From assembly GCA_022447365.1 (NCBI GenBank), contig JAKVBL010000003.1:496001-560000 (forward strand): a DNA stretch of 64,000 nt, read 5' to 3'. This DNA comes from Oleiphilaceae bacterium (GTDB taxonomy: Bacteria; Pseudomonadota; Gammaproteobacteria; Pseudomonadales; Oleiphilaceae). Positions 1 to 9,461 of the stretch are shown piece by piece. The position numbers and the translations under genes are program-made. Position 1 is the stretch's first letter, and each line of letters begins with the position of its first letter. Under the pieces are notes generated by a model. That model ran no database searches, was not told the origin of the DNA, and worked only from the letters and a program-made list of their open reading frames with translations.

Positions 1-251
1 GTATACATGATGACAGGGATATGCTTGGTTTTATCGTCATTTTTGATGCGCTCTAGTGTTTGAAAGCCATCAAGGCCTGGCATCATATGATCGAGAAAAA
101 TATAGTCTGGATGAAACCACGATAATTGGGATAGTGCATCTTCACCCGAGCAGGCTTGTTCGCAATGAACGCCTTTCTTTTTGAGTATTTTTGTGAGTAA
201 GGTTCTTGAGGTTGACGAGTCGTCTACGACTAGTGCGCTTTGGCTTGTCAC
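1..251 (-). CDS. Response regulator receiver protein (5' part only, cut by window edge)
   Basis: Translating the minus strand from a GTG at 251 gives a CheY-type receiver domain. It reads SALVVDDSSTSRTLLTKIL, then a phospho-acceptor region FLDHMMPGLDGFQTL, then HIPVIMYT, where the window ends. The acidic pair VVDD and the Asp in FLDHMMPG are the usual metal-binding and phosphorylated residues. The reading frame stays open about 36 codons upstream of the GTG, to around position 360, so a longer N-terminus cannot be excluded, although no ATG is present there. The output domain, if any, lies outside the window. The gene is divergent from the GAPDH gene. The receiver domain is certain; the pathway cannot be told. 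Confidence 0.8.
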   Translation of the reverse strand, partial: MTSQSALVVDDSSTSRTLLTKILKKKGVHCEQACSGEDALSQLSWFHPDYIFLDHMMPGLDGFQTLERIKNDDKTKHIPVIMY

Positions 252-348
252 AATGGGTTCCAGATGTGATTTTTCTTTATAAATAATAAGTTTAGCAAGC
301 TCTGGGCGTTTGGCTAAAAATAATACTTTTATTGGCTCGGTTAATTAA

Positions 349-377
349 TTGCCAAGCGGTCAGATTATCTGGATAAT
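349..377 (+). promoter_or_regulatory. Sigma-70-type promoter of the GAPDH gene
   Basis: TTGCCA at 349-354 is followed after exactly 17 bases by GATAAT at 372-377, close to the consensus -35 and -10 hexamers. It lies 46 bases before the GTG start at 423, with a purine-rich ribosome site (AGAGGTG) just upstream of the start. Seen in sequence; activity is inferred. Confidence 0.6.
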
Positions 378-390
378 ACGCGGCCTATTT

Positions 391-404
391 TATGTGCGCA
401 CATA
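391..404. promoter_or_regulatory. Perfect 14-bp palindrome, possible operator
   Basis: TATGTGCGCACATA is a perfect inverted repeat. It lies about 14 bases downstream of the -10 hexamer and just before the ribosome site of the GAPDH gene. That position suits a repressor operator. No known regulator is assigned. Confidence 0.35.
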
Positions 405-422
405 TACAAAGAGGTGTGAAGC

Positions 423-1877
423 GTGAGCAACGAAAACATTCAAAACCATTTTAACGATTGGACTCAACGAGAAGCTGCTGCAGAAGCAATGATTCCTTTG
501 ATTGGCCGTCTATATCGTGAGAACAATTTAGTGACGTCGATTTATGGTCGCGCAATCATCAATCAGTCTGTGATTGGATTGCTTAAGTCACATCGTTTTG
601 TGCGTCAAATTGAGAATACAGAACTTTCTGCGCTAGATACGCTAGAAGTTCTAAAAGTGCTTGATGGTTTGAATCTTGGTCCAGCACGCGTTGATATCGG
701 TAAATTAGCTGTTGCGTTCAAGGCGCAGAGTGATGCTTCTTTGGAAGAGTTTTTGAAAGCAGAGCTTGCAGACGTTATTGGTAAAGGCGGTGAGCAGGCG
801 AATGCTGAGTCTAAAGACGTTGTTTTATACGGTTTTGGTCGAATTGGTCGTCTTCTAGCGCGTATTTTGATCGAGAAAGCGGGCGGCGGTAATAACTTGC
901 GATTGCGTGCGATCGTTGTTCGTAAAGGTAAGGCTGATAATGACTTAGAAAAGCGTGCAAGTTTGTTGCGTCGTGATTCTGTTCATGGTCCATTCGAAGG
1001 TACGATTTCAGTGGATAATGAAAACAATCAAATCATTGCAAATGGTAACTGCATTCAAGTTATCTATTCAGACGGACCTGATCAAGTTGATTACACTGAG
1101 TACGGCATTAACGATGCACTAGTGATTGATAATACTGGTATCTGGCGTGATGAAGCAGGTCTTGGTCTGCACTTGAAATCAAAAGGTGCAGCTAAGGTGT
1201 TATTGACTGCTCCTGGTAAGGGCGACATTAAGAACGTTGTTTACGGCATCAATAACGATGTGATCGAGTCGAGCGATACGATTCTTTCTGCTGCTTCTTG
1301 TACAACAAATGCGATTACGCCTGTATTGAAAGTTATTAACGATGAATATGGCGTGGTAAATGGTCACGTTGAAACTGTGCATGCGTTTACAAACGATCAG
1401 AATTTGATTGATAACTACCATAAAGGTAGCCGTCGTGGTCGCAGTGCTCCTCTGAATATGGTTATCACTGAAACGGGAGCAGCAAAGGCGGTTGCGAAGG
1501 CGCTTCCAGAAATGGCTGGTAAGTTGACTGGTAATGCTATCCGGGTTCCTACGCCTAATGTTTCTATGGCTATTCTTAGTTTGAATGTTTCGCGCGAAGT
1601 GACTATTGAAGAAGTAAATGACTTCTTGCGTCACACAAGCTTGCATTCAGAGTTTTCAAAGCAAATTGATTTCACGAACTCGAACGAAGCAGTTTCAAGT
1701 GACTTTGTTGGTAATCGTCGCGCGGGTATTGTTGATGCGCAAGCGACTATTGTCAGTGGTTCGCGCATTAATTTGTACGTTTGGTACGATAACGAGTTCG
1801 GTTACAGTGCTCAGGTGATTCGAATTGCGAATCAAATGTCTGGTGTGGAGTATCCTACATTCCCTATACAGCCATAA
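423..1877 (+). CDS. Glyceraldehyde-3-phosphate dehydrogenase, long form with N-terminal extension
   Basis: This 484-residue protein carries a full NAD-dependent GAPDH (reversible oxidation and phosphorylation of glyceraldehyde 3-phosphate) behind an extension of about 130 residues. The Rossmann motif YGFGRIGRLLARIL starts near residue 135. The catalytic cysteine is Cys293 in SAASCTTNAI, and the C-terminal signature is YDNEFGYSAQVIRIA. Ordinary bacterial GAPDH is about 330 residues, so the extension is real and family-specific; comparable long GAPDH-like proteins are known in marine gammaproteobacteria. The start is GTG with a good ribosome site. The gene stands alone between its own promoter and a strong terminator, directly upstream of the nqr operon. 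Whether it runs mainly in gluconeogenesis, or uses NADP, cannot be read from the sequence. Confidence 0.93.
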   Translation: MSNENIQNHFNDWTQREAAAEAMIPLIGRLYRENNLVTSIYGRAIINQSVIGLLKSHRFVRQIENTELSALDTLEVLKVLDGLNLGPARVDIGKLAVAFKAQSDASLEEFLKAELADVIGKGGEQANAESKDVVLYGFGRIGRLLARILIEKAGGGNNLRLRAIVVRKGKADNDLEKRASLLRRDSVHGPFEGTISVDNENNQIIANGNCIQVIYSDGPDQVDYTEYGINDALVIDNTGIWRDEAGLGLHLKSKGAAKVLLTAPGKGDIKNVVYGINNDVIESSDTILSAASCTTNAITPVLKVINDEYGVVNGHVETVHAFTNDQNLIDNYHKGSRRGRSAPLNMVITETGAAKAVAKALPEMAGKLTGNAIRVPTPNVSMAILSLNVSREVTIEEVNDFLRHTSLHSEFSKQIDFTNSNEAVSSDFVGNRRAGIVDAQATIVSGSRINLYVWYDNEFGYSAQVIRIANQMSGVEYPTFPIQP

Positions 1878-1894
1878 ATAGCCGCTCAAGATAT

Positions 1895-1923
1895 AAAAAA
1901 ACCGCTCAATGAGCGGTTTTTTT
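1895..1923 (+). terminator. Rho-independent terminator of the GAPDH gene
   Basis: The arms AACCGCTCA and TGAGCGGTT form a short, stable hairpin preceded by A residues and followed by a run of T. It ends transcription 20-45 bases after the GAPDH stop codon, separating it from nqr. The A-rich and T-rich flanks would let it work in both directions. Confidence 0.85.
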
Positions 1924-1924
1924 A

Positions 1925-2175
1925 TGCCTAATTTAAAGGGGTTAACTGACAATTGGTGATTATAGTCAGGAACTTACGAACTATAGCTAAGCTTTATTTT
2001 ACTTATGTGGTAGCAAAATAGTGGGCGCGTCTTTATAATTGGCGCGATTTTTTGGTTCATCTATGCGTAATTGTGCCTGGTCATTTTTGGTTAGGGATCT
2101 TATTTCGCTGTAAGTCTCTGTTATTCAAAGATTTAGATGGAAAATTCATTTTTTGTTTATGTTTAGGCGGGATTA
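1925..2175. other. Intergenic region upstream of nqrA
   Basis: About 250 bases of AT-rich sequence between the GAPDH terminator and nqrA. I see no ORF or RNA gene here. It must carry the nqr promoter, but no hexamer pair stands out. The ribosome site of nqrA (GGCGGGA) is at about 2167-2173. Confidence 0.4.
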
Positions 2176-3519
2176 ATGGTCAAGATTAAAAAAGGCCTCG
2201 ATCTTCCAATAACTGGCGCTCCAGAACAAAAGATAACTGACGCAAAATCGGTCAGTCGTGTAGCTCTTGTTGGGTTCGACTATGTCGGAATGAAACCAAC
2301 AATGGCTGTGCAGGTTGGCGATGTCGTTAAGAAAGGTCAGTTACTTTTTGAGGATAAAAAGACCAGCGGTGTTCGTTACACTGCGCCAGCCAGCGGTAAG
2401 GTTGTAGAAATTAATCGCGGTGAACGACGAGTCTTTCAATCTATCGTTATTGAGGTAGAGGGAAATGATGCAGAGTCATTCGATAAGTATGATACTGCGG
2501 CGTTTGAGTCGTTGACGCGCGATCAGGTACGCGACAATTTAGTTGCATCAGGTATGTGGACAGCTCTACGTACACGCCCTTTTAGTAAGGTGCCTGAGTT
2601 AGGTAGCGTTCCAAATTCGATTTTTGTAACTGCAATGGATACAAATCCTCTTGCAGCAGACCCTTCAGTTGTTATCTCTGAGAAAGCCGAAGCATTTTCA
2701 AGCGGTTTGACAGTCCTTTCTAAGTTAACTGATGGTCGTGTGTTTGTGTGTTGTGAGGCGGGCAAAGAGCCTAGCGTTCCTTCATCAAGCCAAATTGCTG
2801 TTGAGACGTTCTCGGGCGTTCACCCAGCAGGTAATGCTGGCACGCATATTCATTATCTTGACCCTGTTAGTGCTGAGAAGACTGTTTGGACTATCTCATA
2901 TCAAGACGTGATTGCGATCTCTGAGTTGTTCGCAACGGGCGAGCTTTCAGTTGAAAGAGTTATTTCGCTAGCTGGCGAAGGTATTGCTCAGCCTCGTTTG
3001 GTTCGTACTCAACTAGGTGCTTGTGTAAGCGATTTGGTCAACGGCGAAGGTGACAATGTTACCTGTCGTGCGATCAGTGGTTCTGTGTTTGGCGGTCGTA
3101 CAGCGCGCGATTCAGTTGACTTCTTGGGTCGATATGCACAACAGATTTCAGTCATTCCAGAGCCTCAAGAACGCGAGTTGTTCGGTTGGTTAAACCCGGG
3201 CATGAACAAGTTCTCTGTCATGAACATTTACTTATCAAAATTAATGGGAAGTAAACTGTTTAGCTTTAGCACCACTACAAATGGTAGTGAACGCGCGATG
3301 GTTCCTGTTGGTGCTTATGAACGTGTAATGCCATTAGACGTCCTTCCTACTCAGCTTCTTCGCGCATTGATTGTTGAAGACACTGAACAAGCTCAGCAAT
3401 TAGGTTGCCTGGAGTTAGACGAGGAAGATTTGGCATTATGCACATTTGTATGCCCAGGTAAGTATGAGTATGGTCCGATCCTTCGGTCCAACCTAACGCG
3501 CATCGAGAAGGAGGGCTAA
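2176..3519 (+). CDS. nqrA: Na+-translocating NADH:quinone reductase subunit A
   Basis: NqrA is the large peripheral cytoplasmic subunit of the six-subunit Na+-NQR pump and contributes to the quinone site region. The 447-residue protein begins with the family-typical [16 protein letters not shown]. It has a lipoyl-like segment ([30 protein letters not shown]) in the first 90 residues and no membrane helix, and its length is normal for the family. It is the first gene of nqrABCDEF; only one base separates its stop codon from the nqrB start. ATG start with ribosome site GGCGGGA. Confidence 0.98.
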   Translation: MVKIKKGLDLPITGAPEQKITDAKSVSRVALVGFDYVGMKPTMAVQVGDVVKKGQLLFEDKKTSGVRYTAPASGKVVEINRGERRVFQSIVIEVEGNDAESFDKYDTAAFESLTRDQVRDNLVASGMWTALRTRPFSKVPELGSVPNSIFVTAMDTNPLAADPSVVISEKAEAFSSGLTVLSKLTDGRVFVCCEAGKEPSVPSSSQIAVETFSGVHPAGNAGTHIHYLDPVSAEKTVWTISYQDVIAISELFATGELSVERVISLAGEGIAQPRLVRTQLGACVSDLVNGEGDNVTCRAISGSVFGGRTARDSVDFLGRYAQQISVIPEPQERELFGWLNPGMNKFSVMNIYLSKLMGSKLFSFSTTTNGSERAMVPVGAYERVMPLDVLPTQLLRALIVEDTEQAQQLGCLELDEEDLALCTFVCPGKYEYGPILRSNLTRIEKEG

Positions 3520-3520
3520 T

Positions 3521-4714
3521 ATGGGCTTACGTAGTTTTTTAGATGATCTTGAGCCGCACTTTCATAAGGGTGGCAAATATGAAAAGTTCTACGCACTTTA
3601 TGAAGCCGTAGATACGATTTTTTACTCACCTTCAAGCACAACTGCTGCGACATCTCATGTTCGCGATGGCGTAGATTTGAAGCGTATTATGATCACAGTT
3701 TGGATGTGTACATTCCCAGCTATGTTTTTTGGTATGTGGAATATCGGTTTCCAAGCAAACGATGCAATTGCAGCAGGTCTAGCGACTGCTCCAACGGACT
3801 GGCATAGCTTGTTCTTTATTGGTCATGACCCAAGTAATATTTGGCATAATATGGCTTATGGTGCAGCTTACTTCCTGCCTATTTACGCGGTTACCTTCGT
3901 AGTTGGTGGTTTTTGGGAAGTGTTGTTCGCAGCTGTTCGTGGTCACGAAGTTAACGAAGGTTTCTTCGTAACATCGATTCTATTTGCTTTGATCTGCCCA
4001 CCTGATTTACCACTATGGCAAGTTGCTTTAGGTATTTCATTTGGTGTTGTGATTGGTAAAGAAATCTTTGGTGGTACCGGTAAGAACTTCTTAAACCCTG
4101 CTTTGACTGGTCGTGCATTCTTGTACTTCGCATACCCAGCTGAAATTTCAGGTGACGTCGTGTGGACTGCAGTTGATGGCTTCTCTGGTGCTACTTCACT
4201 TAGCCTCGCGGCAAGTGGTGGTGTCGAAGCGATCATGGCGAACAACATAACTTGGTTGGATGCATTCTTCGGTACCGTTCAAGGGTCGATGGGTGAAACA
4301 TCAACGCTAGCGATTTTGATCGGCGGTGCGGTTCTTCTCGCAACGCGCATTGCCTCACTTCGTATTGTGATGGGTGTGTTCTTTGGTATGACTGCGATGT
4401 CTACCTTGTTGAATCTAATTGGTTCGGACTCTAACCCAATGTTTGATCTGCCATTCTACTGGCACTTCGTTATTGGTGGTTTTGCTTTCGGTATGATCTT
4501 TATGGCAACAGACCCTGTGTCTGCTTCTATGACCAATACCGGTAAGTGGTTCTACGGTGCTTTAATTGGCGTAATGACGGTTCTTATTCGCGTTGTAAAC
4601 CCAGCTTTCCCAGAAGGCATTATGTTGGCGATTCTGTTCGCGAACTTGTTTTCACCGTTGATCGACCATTACGTCGTTCAAGCGAATATTACGAGGAGGT
4701 TGGCTCGTGTCTAG
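3521..4714 (+). CDS. nqrB: Na+-translocating NADH:quinone reductase subunit B
   Basis: NqrB is the main membrane subunit. It carries a covalently bound FMN and riboflavin and takes part in sodium translocation. The 397 residues contain about ten hydrophobic segments. The flavinylation motif is SGATSLS, with the FMN-carrying threonine at residue 225 (equivalent to Thr236 in Vibrio cholerae). The motif [23 protein letters not shown] is well kept in the family. The 3' end overlaps nqrC by eight bases, which points to translational coupling. Its FMN would be attached by the ApbE encoded downstream. Confidence 0.98.
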   Translation: MGLRSFLDDLEPHFHKGGKYEKFYALYEAVDTIFYSPSSTTAATSHVRDGVDLKRIMITVWMCTFPAMFFGMWNIGFQANDAIAAGLATAPTDWHSLFFIGHDPSNIWHNMAYGAAYFLPIYAVTFVVGGFWEVLFAAVRGHEVNEGFFVTSILFALICPPDLPLWQVALGISFGVVIGKEIFGGTGKNFLNPALTGRAFLYFAYPAEISGDVVWTAVDGFSGATSLSLAASGGVEAIMANNITWLDAFFGTVQGSMGETSTLAILIGGAVLLATRIASLRIVMGVFFGMTAMSTLLNLIGSDSNPMFDLPFYWHFVIGGFAFGMIFMATDPVSASMTNTGKWFYGALIGVMTVLIRVVNPAFPEGIMLAILFANLFSPLIDHYVVQANITRRLARV

Positions 4715-5507
4715 TAAAGAAACCATGGGTAAAACCTTTACTGTTGCAGTTTTGTTGTGCCTTGTATGTTCAATCATTGTTGCGGGTTCAGTTGTTATCC
4801 TGAAGCCAACTCAGCAGGAGAACAAAGCGCTCAACTTGCAAGCAAACATCTTAGCGGCTGCGGGTTTGCTTCCAGCAGGTGCCGATAAAACTGCAATCCA
4901 AGAAGCGTTTAAGAAAATCGATGCGCGCATCGTTGATTTGGATACTGGCGAATATGCAGAGCCAGATCGAGTTAATAAAGAAAATGCACTTGATTACGAC
5001 CAGCGTAAAGCTCAAAAAGATCCTAAGTTATCTAAGGCGATTGCGGGTAGTGAAGATATCGCAAGTATCAAGCGTCGCGTTGACTACGCAAAAGTATACC
5101 TTGTGCGTGAGGGCGACGAGATCAAAACAATCATTCTTCCTGTTAGTGGTTACGGCCTTTGGTCAACACTTCACGGCTTCCTAGCGCTAGAAGCAGATGC
5201 TAACACTGTTGTTGGTTTTGGCTTCTATGAGCATGCGGAAACTCCAGGACTTGGTGGTGAAGTTGATAATCCAAACTGGAAAGCTCAATGGCCTGGTAAA
5301 AAGGTTTACGATCTTGACGCTTCTGAAGCGCCAAAAATTGCGTTGTTAAAAGGTGCAGTTGATCGTTCAAACCCAGAAGCAGAGTATCAAATTGATGGTC
5401 TTTCGGGCGCGACTCTTACAAGTCGTGGCGTGACAAATCTCGTTCAATACTGGACAGGCGAGCACGGTTTCCAAAAGTACTTGCAGAAATTGCGTCAGGG
5501 GGTATGA
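4707..5507 (+). CDS. nqrC: Na+-translocating NADH:quinone reductase subunit C
   Basis: NqrC has one N-terminal membrane helix (about residues 8-28) and a periplasmic domain that carries the second covalently bound FMN. The attachment motif is SGATLTS with the acceptor threonine at residue 236. [15 protein letters not shown] is the usual FMN-binding-domain signature. It starts with GTG inside the end of nqrB, preceded by a strong ACGAGGAGG ribosome site. 266 residues, normal for the family. Confidence 0.98.
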   Translation: MSSKETMGKTFTVAVLLCLVCSIIVAGSVVILKPTQQENKALNLQANILAAAGLLPAGADKTAIQEAFKKIDARIVDLDTGEYAEPDRVNKENALDYDQRKAQKDPKLSKAIAGSEDIASIKRRVDYAKVYLVREGDEIKTIILPVSGYGLWSTLHGFLALEADANTVVGFGFYEHAETPGLGGEVDNPNWKAQWPGKKVYDLDASEAPKIALLKGAVDRSNPEAEYQIDGLSGATLTSRGVTNLVQYWTGEHGFQKYLQKLRQGV

Positions 5508-5508
5508 G

Positions 5509-6174
5509 GTGAGCACAGCATCCGCTAAACAGGTTTTATTCGAACCTATTTTTAGTAATAACCCAATTGCCCTCCAAATTCTTGGTATTTGTTCGGCACT
5601 TGCGGTTACCACTAGCATGCAGCTTTCAGTTGTTATGGGCTTGGCAGTATGTACTGTTACAGGCCTTGCCAACTTGGCTGTATCTCTTATTCGAAGCCAG
5701 ATTCCTTCGAATATTCGTATTATTGTTCAGATGACAATTATCGCGACCTTGGTAATTGTTGTAGACCAAGTACTTCGTGCTTACGCATACGAGCTTTCGA
5801 AGCAGCTTTCTGTATTCGTTGGTCTGATCATCACTAACTGTATTGTTATGGGGCGTGCAGAAGCGTTCGCGATGCAGAATGGCCCAGCAATGAGTTTTGT
5901 TGATGGTGTTGGTAACGGTCTTGGTTATGCAGTTATCCTGCTGTTCGTAGCATTCTTCCGTGAATTGCTTGGCTCAGGTAAGTTGTTCGGTATTGAGATT
6001 CTACCGCTTGTGAATGATGGTGGCTGGTATGTGCCAAATGGTATGTTGCTACTTCCGCCAAGTGCATTCTTCTTAATTGGTATCTTTATCTGGATTGTTC
6101 GTACTTGGGATAAAGGCCAAGTTGAAGCGCCGGATTACAAGATGTCAGCGCACCGTGTTAAGGAGGCATTCTAA
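5509..6174 (+). CDS. nqrD: Na+-translocating NADH:quinone reductase subunit D
   Basis: An integral membrane subunit of 221 residues with about six helices. Together with NqrE it forms the inverted-repeat membrane core of the pump. Conserved cysteines lie at Cys28 (ILGICSAL) and in [15 protein letters not shown] near residue 111. In solved Na+-NQR structures the matching cysteines of NqrD and NqrE hold an intramembrane iron centre. GTG start one base after the nqrC stop; its stop codon overlaps the nqrE start by one base. Confidence 0.98.
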   Translation: MSTASAKQVLFEPIFSNNPIALQILGICSALAVTTSMQLSVVMGLAVCTVTGLANLAVSLIRSQIPSNIRIIVQMTIIATLVIVVDQVLRAYAYELSKQLSVFVGLIITNCIVMGRAEAFAMQNGPAMSFVDGVGNGLGYAVILLFVAFFRELLGSGKLFGIEILPLVNDGGWYVPNGMLLLPPSAFFLIGIFIWIVRTWDKGQVEAPDYKMSAHRVKEAF

Positions 6175-6785
6175 TGATTGAGCATTATTTAAGTCTCTTT
6201 ATTAAGGCGGTTTTCGTCGAGAACATGGCTTTGGCCTTCTTCTTGGGAATGTGTACCTTCTTGGCGATCTCTAAGAAGATTCAAGCAGCGGTTGGTCTAG
6301 GTATCGCAGTTATCGTTGTATTGGCCGTAACCGTGCCAGTGAACAACTTGATCTATACCTACGTATTAAAAGAAGGTGCGTTGGCATGGGCGGGTTACCC
6401 TGAAGTTGATTTGAGCTTTTTGGGTCTGCTTACCTATATTGGTGTAATCGCCGCACTTGTACAGATTCTTGAGATGGTCCTAGATAAGTACTTCCCAGAT
6501 CTTTACAACGCGCTAGGTGTTTTTCTTCCGTTGATTACGGTGAACTGTGCAATTATGGGTGCGTCTCTATTCATGGTAGAGCGTGACTATAACCTCGGTG
6601 AATCAGTGGTTTATGGTGTGGGTGCAGGTGTTGGTTGGGCTCTAGCAATTGCAGCTCTGGCTGGCATCCGTGAAAAGTTGAAATACAGCGACGTACCAGA
6701 AGGCCTTCGTGGTCTTGGCATAACCTTCATTACTGTTGGTTTGATGTCACTTGGTTTTATGTCGTTCAGCGGTATTTCACTGTAA
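6174..6785 (+). CDS. nqrE: Na+-translocating NADH:quinone reductase subunit E
   Basis: A 203-residue membrane protein related to NqrD and to RnfA. It has the paired cysteines expected for the iron centre shared with NqrD: Cys27 in FLGMCTFLA and one in [14 protein letters not shown]. It begins in the TAATGA overlap with nqrD. A 35-base gap with its own AGAGG ribosome site precedes nqrF. Confidence 0.98.
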   Translation: MIEHYLSLFIKAVFVENMALAFFLGMCTFLAISKKIQAAVGLGIAVIVVLAVTVPVNNLIYTYVLKEGALAWAGYPEVDLSFLGLLTYIGVIAALVQILEMVLDKYFPDLYNALGVFLPLITVNCAIMGASLFMVERDYNLGESVVYGVGAGVGWALAIAALAGIREKLKYSDVPEGLRGLGITFITVGLMSLGFMSFSGISL

Positions 6786-6820
6786 CTGTTAGACGAAGAG
6801 GTTTAAAAGGGTAATCCTAT

Positions 6821-8047
6821 ATGAATGCAGAACTCGTTCTAGGCGTTGTCATGTTTACCGTCATCGTTCTAACGTTGGTTGCGGTAATTTTGGCAGCGCG
6901 AGCTAAGCTAGTTAGCTCGGGCAATGTTGCGATCACTGTAAATGATGATCCCAACTCAAAAATTGAAACGCCTGCTGGTGGTAAGTTACTTCAAACGCTT
7001 GCGTCTGAAGGCTTATTCCTTTCATCAGCTTGTGGCGGCGGCGGTACCTGTGCGCAGTGTACTTGTAAAGTGCTCGAAGGTGGTGGCTCCATGCTTCCTA
7101 CTGAGCGTACTCACTTTACTCGTCGTGAAGAAGCAGAAGGTTGGCGTTTAGCGTGTCAGGTTCCTGTTAAGCAGGACATGAAAATTGAAGTTGACGAAGA
7201 AGTCTTTGGTGTTAAGAAGTGGGAATGTACGGTTGAATCTAACCCGAACGTTGCTACTTTCATCAAGGAACTGACGCTTCGTCTTCCTGAAGGTGAAAAT
7301 GTCGATTTCCGTGCAGGTGGTTATGTTCAGCTTGAATGTCCTCCACACGAAGTTGACTACAAAAACTTTGATATTGAAGAAGAATATCGGGGTGATTGGG
7401 ATAAATTTGACGTTTGGCAATATAAGTCAAAAGTTGATGAAACCGTTATCCGTGCTTATTCGATGGCGAACTATCCGGAAGAGAAGGGTGTTGTTAAATT
7501 CAACATTCGTATCGCTTCTCCACCTCCGGGAACTGATCATCCACCAGGACAAATGTCTTCTTGGGTCTTCGACTTGAAGCCGGGAGATAAAGTAACTGTA
7601 TACGGTCCATTTGGTGAGTTCTTTGCGAAAGAAACCGAAGCTGAAATGGTATTCGTTGGTGGTGGTGCTGGTATGGCGCCAATGCGTTCGCATATTTTTG
7701 ATCAGCTCAAACGTATCGGCTCTAAACGTAAGATGTCGTTCTGGTATGGCGCTCGTTCATTGCGCGAGATGTTCTATCAAGATGAATATGATGCGCTTGC
7801 TGCAGAGAATGACAACTTTGAATGGCATGTGGCACTTTCTGATCCTCAGCCAGAGGACAATTGGGAAGGCTATACAGGCTTTATTCATAATGTTCTTCTT
7901 GAGAACTACTTGAAAGACCACCCAGCGCCCGAAGATTGCGAGTTCTACATGTGTGGGCCTCCAATGATGAACGCTGCGGTTATCGAGATGTTGAAAAATC
8001 TCGGGGTCGAAGATGAAAATATCATGTTAGACGATTTCGGTGGCTAA
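6821..8047 (+). CDS. nqrF: Na+-translocating NADH:quinone reductase subunit F
   Basis: NqrF is the electron-entry subunit that oxidises NADH. The 408 residues contain an N-terminal membrane anchor (about 4-25), then a plant-type [2Fe-2S] ferredoxin domain with ligands Cys71, Cys77, Cys80 and Cys112. A ferredoxin-NADP+ reductase-like module follows, with FAD motif RAYSMANY and NAD motif [12 protein letters not shown]. The chain ends in the family-typical DDFGG. It is the last structural gene of the operon and is followed by a hairpin terminator. Confidence 0.98.
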   Translation: MNAELVLGVVMFTVIVLTLVAVILAARAKLVSSGNVAITVNDDPNSKIETPAGGKLLQTLASEGLFLSSACGGGGTCAQCTCKVLEGGGSMLPTERTHFTRREEAEGWRLACQVPVKQDMKIEVDEEVFGVKKWECTVESNPNVATFIKELTLRLPEGENVDFRAGGYVQLECPPHEVDYKNFDIEEEYRGDWDKFDVWQYKSKVDETVIRAYSMANYPEEKGVVKFNIRIASPPPGTDHPPGQMSSWVFDLKPGDKVTVYGPFGEFFAKETEAEMVFVGGGAGMAPMRSHIFDQLKRIGSKRKMSFWYGARSLREMFYQDEYDALAAENDNFEWHVALSDPQPEDNWEGYTGFIHNVLLENYLKDHPAPEDCEFYMCGPPMMNAAVIEMLKNLGVEDENIMLDDFGG

Positions 8048-8060
8048 CTGATCTCATAAT

Positions 8061-8092
8061 AAAAAATGCCAGACTTTGTTCTGGTATTTTTG
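8061..8092 (+). terminator. Rho-independent terminator after nqrF
   Basis: The arms AAAAATGCCAGA and TCTGGTATTTTT pair along 12 bases, with one G-U pair, around a CTTTGT loop, followed by TGTTTT. It probably attenuates transcription between nqrF and apbE, so the maturation genes would be expressed at a lower level than the pump. Confidence 0.75.
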
Positions 8093-8131
8093 TTTTATGG
8101 TTATGGAAATCGAGAGAATGAGGATGTTTTG

Positions 8132-9133
8132 TTGATACTTCGTTTTAGTGCTTTGCTTAGCTTTTTGTTTATCGTTGGTTGTTCTGAATCTCCTGAAACA
8201 TTTAAGTTTAGCGGCCATGTGATGGGTACAACTTATTCAGTCGTTCTTGTTGAAACGGATTTGGCTGATTCATTATTTGAAGAAACTAAAGTTGGCGTTG
8301 ATGAAGTTTTGTCTCGTGTAGATAGGGATTTATCCACGTATAAGCCTGACTCTGAGATTATGCGCTTTAATAACGCGGATGTCGGTCAAACCTTTATGTT
8401 TGGCCCGCATATGCAGCATGTTACTGACATTTCAATTGATGTGTTGGAAAAGTCGAAAGGGTATTTCGACCCAAGCATAGGGCCTTTGGTTTCTGCATGG
8501 GGCTTTGGTGTAAACAGTCAGACTTCAAAGCCAAGCAAAGAAATTATCGAGCAATTAAAGTCGCAAGCGAATATGAGTCCCGTTTCTTGGGACGGAGGGC
8601 GTTCCTTTAAGAAAGTTGGAGTTGGGTTTATAGATTATTCGGCTGTCGCAAAAGGTTATGGAGTAGATCTTGTTGCTGATTATCTTCGCGAGCAGGGGTT
8701 TAAAGATTTTATGGTAGAAGTCGGAGGAGAAATCAAAGTTGCTGGTAAGAACGTTGAGCGTATTAATTGGCGTATGGGTATAGAGCAGCCTGATTTAATG
8801 ATGCGAAAGGCGTATAATATTGCATATATTACAAATGTCTCAATGGCGACGTCTGGTGATTACCGCAATTACATAGACGATGAAGATGGCAGATATTCGC
8901 ACACGATTAATCCGATATCTGGTTATCCCGTCAAAAATGATATTGCTTCGGTTAGCGTGATATTGGAAAGCTGCGCATACGCAGACGCTTGGGCAACAGC
9001 TTTAATGGCAATGGGCAGTGAGAAAGGAGTGACTTTCGCGTCTGAACACAATATTCCCGCGTATTTTATTTTGAGAGAGAGTAAGGGCTTCTCGGCGATT
9101 GCTACTAAGCAAATGAAGTCTTATTTGAATTAG
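8132..9133 (+). CDS. apbE: FAD:protein FMN transferase (ApbE), lipoprotein
   Basis: ApbE attaches FMN through a phosphoester bond to threonines of NqrB and NqrC in the periplasm. The predicted 333-residue protein has a lipoprotein signal (LLSFLFIVGC) and the family segments GHVMGTTYSVVL, MVEVGGEIKVAGKN, HTINPISGYPV and ADAWATALMAMG. The frame is open back to an ATG at 8066, but that codon lies inside the nqrF terminator. I prefer the TTG at 8132, which has AGGA seven bases upstream and puts the signal peptide at the N-terminus; the TTG at 8129 is the alternative. Its place after nqrF matches its substrates. Confidence 0.92.
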   Translation: MILRFSALLSFLFIVGCSESPETFKFSGHVMGTTYSVVLVETDLADSLFEETKVGVDEVLSRVDRDLSTYKPDSEIMRFNNADVGQTFMFGPHMQHVTDISIDVLEKSKGYFDPSIGPLVSAWGFGVNSQTSKPSKEIIEQLKSQANMSPVSWDGGRSFKKVGVGFIDYSAVAKGYGVDLVADYLREQGFKDFMVEVGGEIKVAGKNVERINWRMGIEQPDLMMRKAYNIAYITNVSMATSGDYRNYIDDEDGRYSHTINPISGYPVKNDIASVSVILESCAYADAWATALMAMGSEKGVTFASEHNIPAYFILRESKGFSAIATKQMKSYLN

Positions 9134-9156
9134 ACGTAACTTATTTTAGGAGTGTC

Positions 9157-9390
9157 ATGATGGAAATTTTTCTTGTCGTTTTCATTTTTATGGGTGTGTT
9201 AGTCGCTCTAATGGCAGTTGGTGTGATCTTTAGTAATAAGCCGATTAGCGGTTCATGCGGTGGTATGAGTGCACTAGGAATGGACGTTGCCTGCGATATT
9301 TGTAAGGGCGATCCTGCTAAGTGTGATAAAGAAAGTGAAGACGCTGCGAAAGGCAATACTGATTTAGCTTATGAAGCCAAGACTAAGTGA
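9157..9390 (+). CDS. nqrM: Na+-NQR maturation protein NqrM
   Basis: A small membrane protein of 77 residues: one N-terminal helix (about residues 3-25), then a cysteine cluster in CGGMSALGMDVACDICKGDP and AKCD. This is the DUF539/NqrM family, needed to assemble a functional Na+-NQR, probably by delivering iron to the NqrD/NqrE centre. The start is ATG at 9157, or at 9160, just after TAGGAG. It lies between apbE and sthA, the usual place for it. Confidence 0.93.
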   Translation: MMEIFLVVFIFMGVLVALMAVGVIFSNKPISGSCGGMSALGMDVACDICKGDPAKCDKESEDAAKGNTDLAYEAKTK

Positions 9391-9461
9391 AAAACATAGT
9401 CTACTCTGAATGTAAGTGTATGAAATTTATAATGATGTAATGGAAGAGGGACGAAGGAAGT

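Noticed and set aside
8066..8131. N-terminal extension of ApbE from the ATG at 8066
   Set aside because: That ATG lies inside the nqrF terminator, and the extension would put about 20 residues before the lipoprotein signal.
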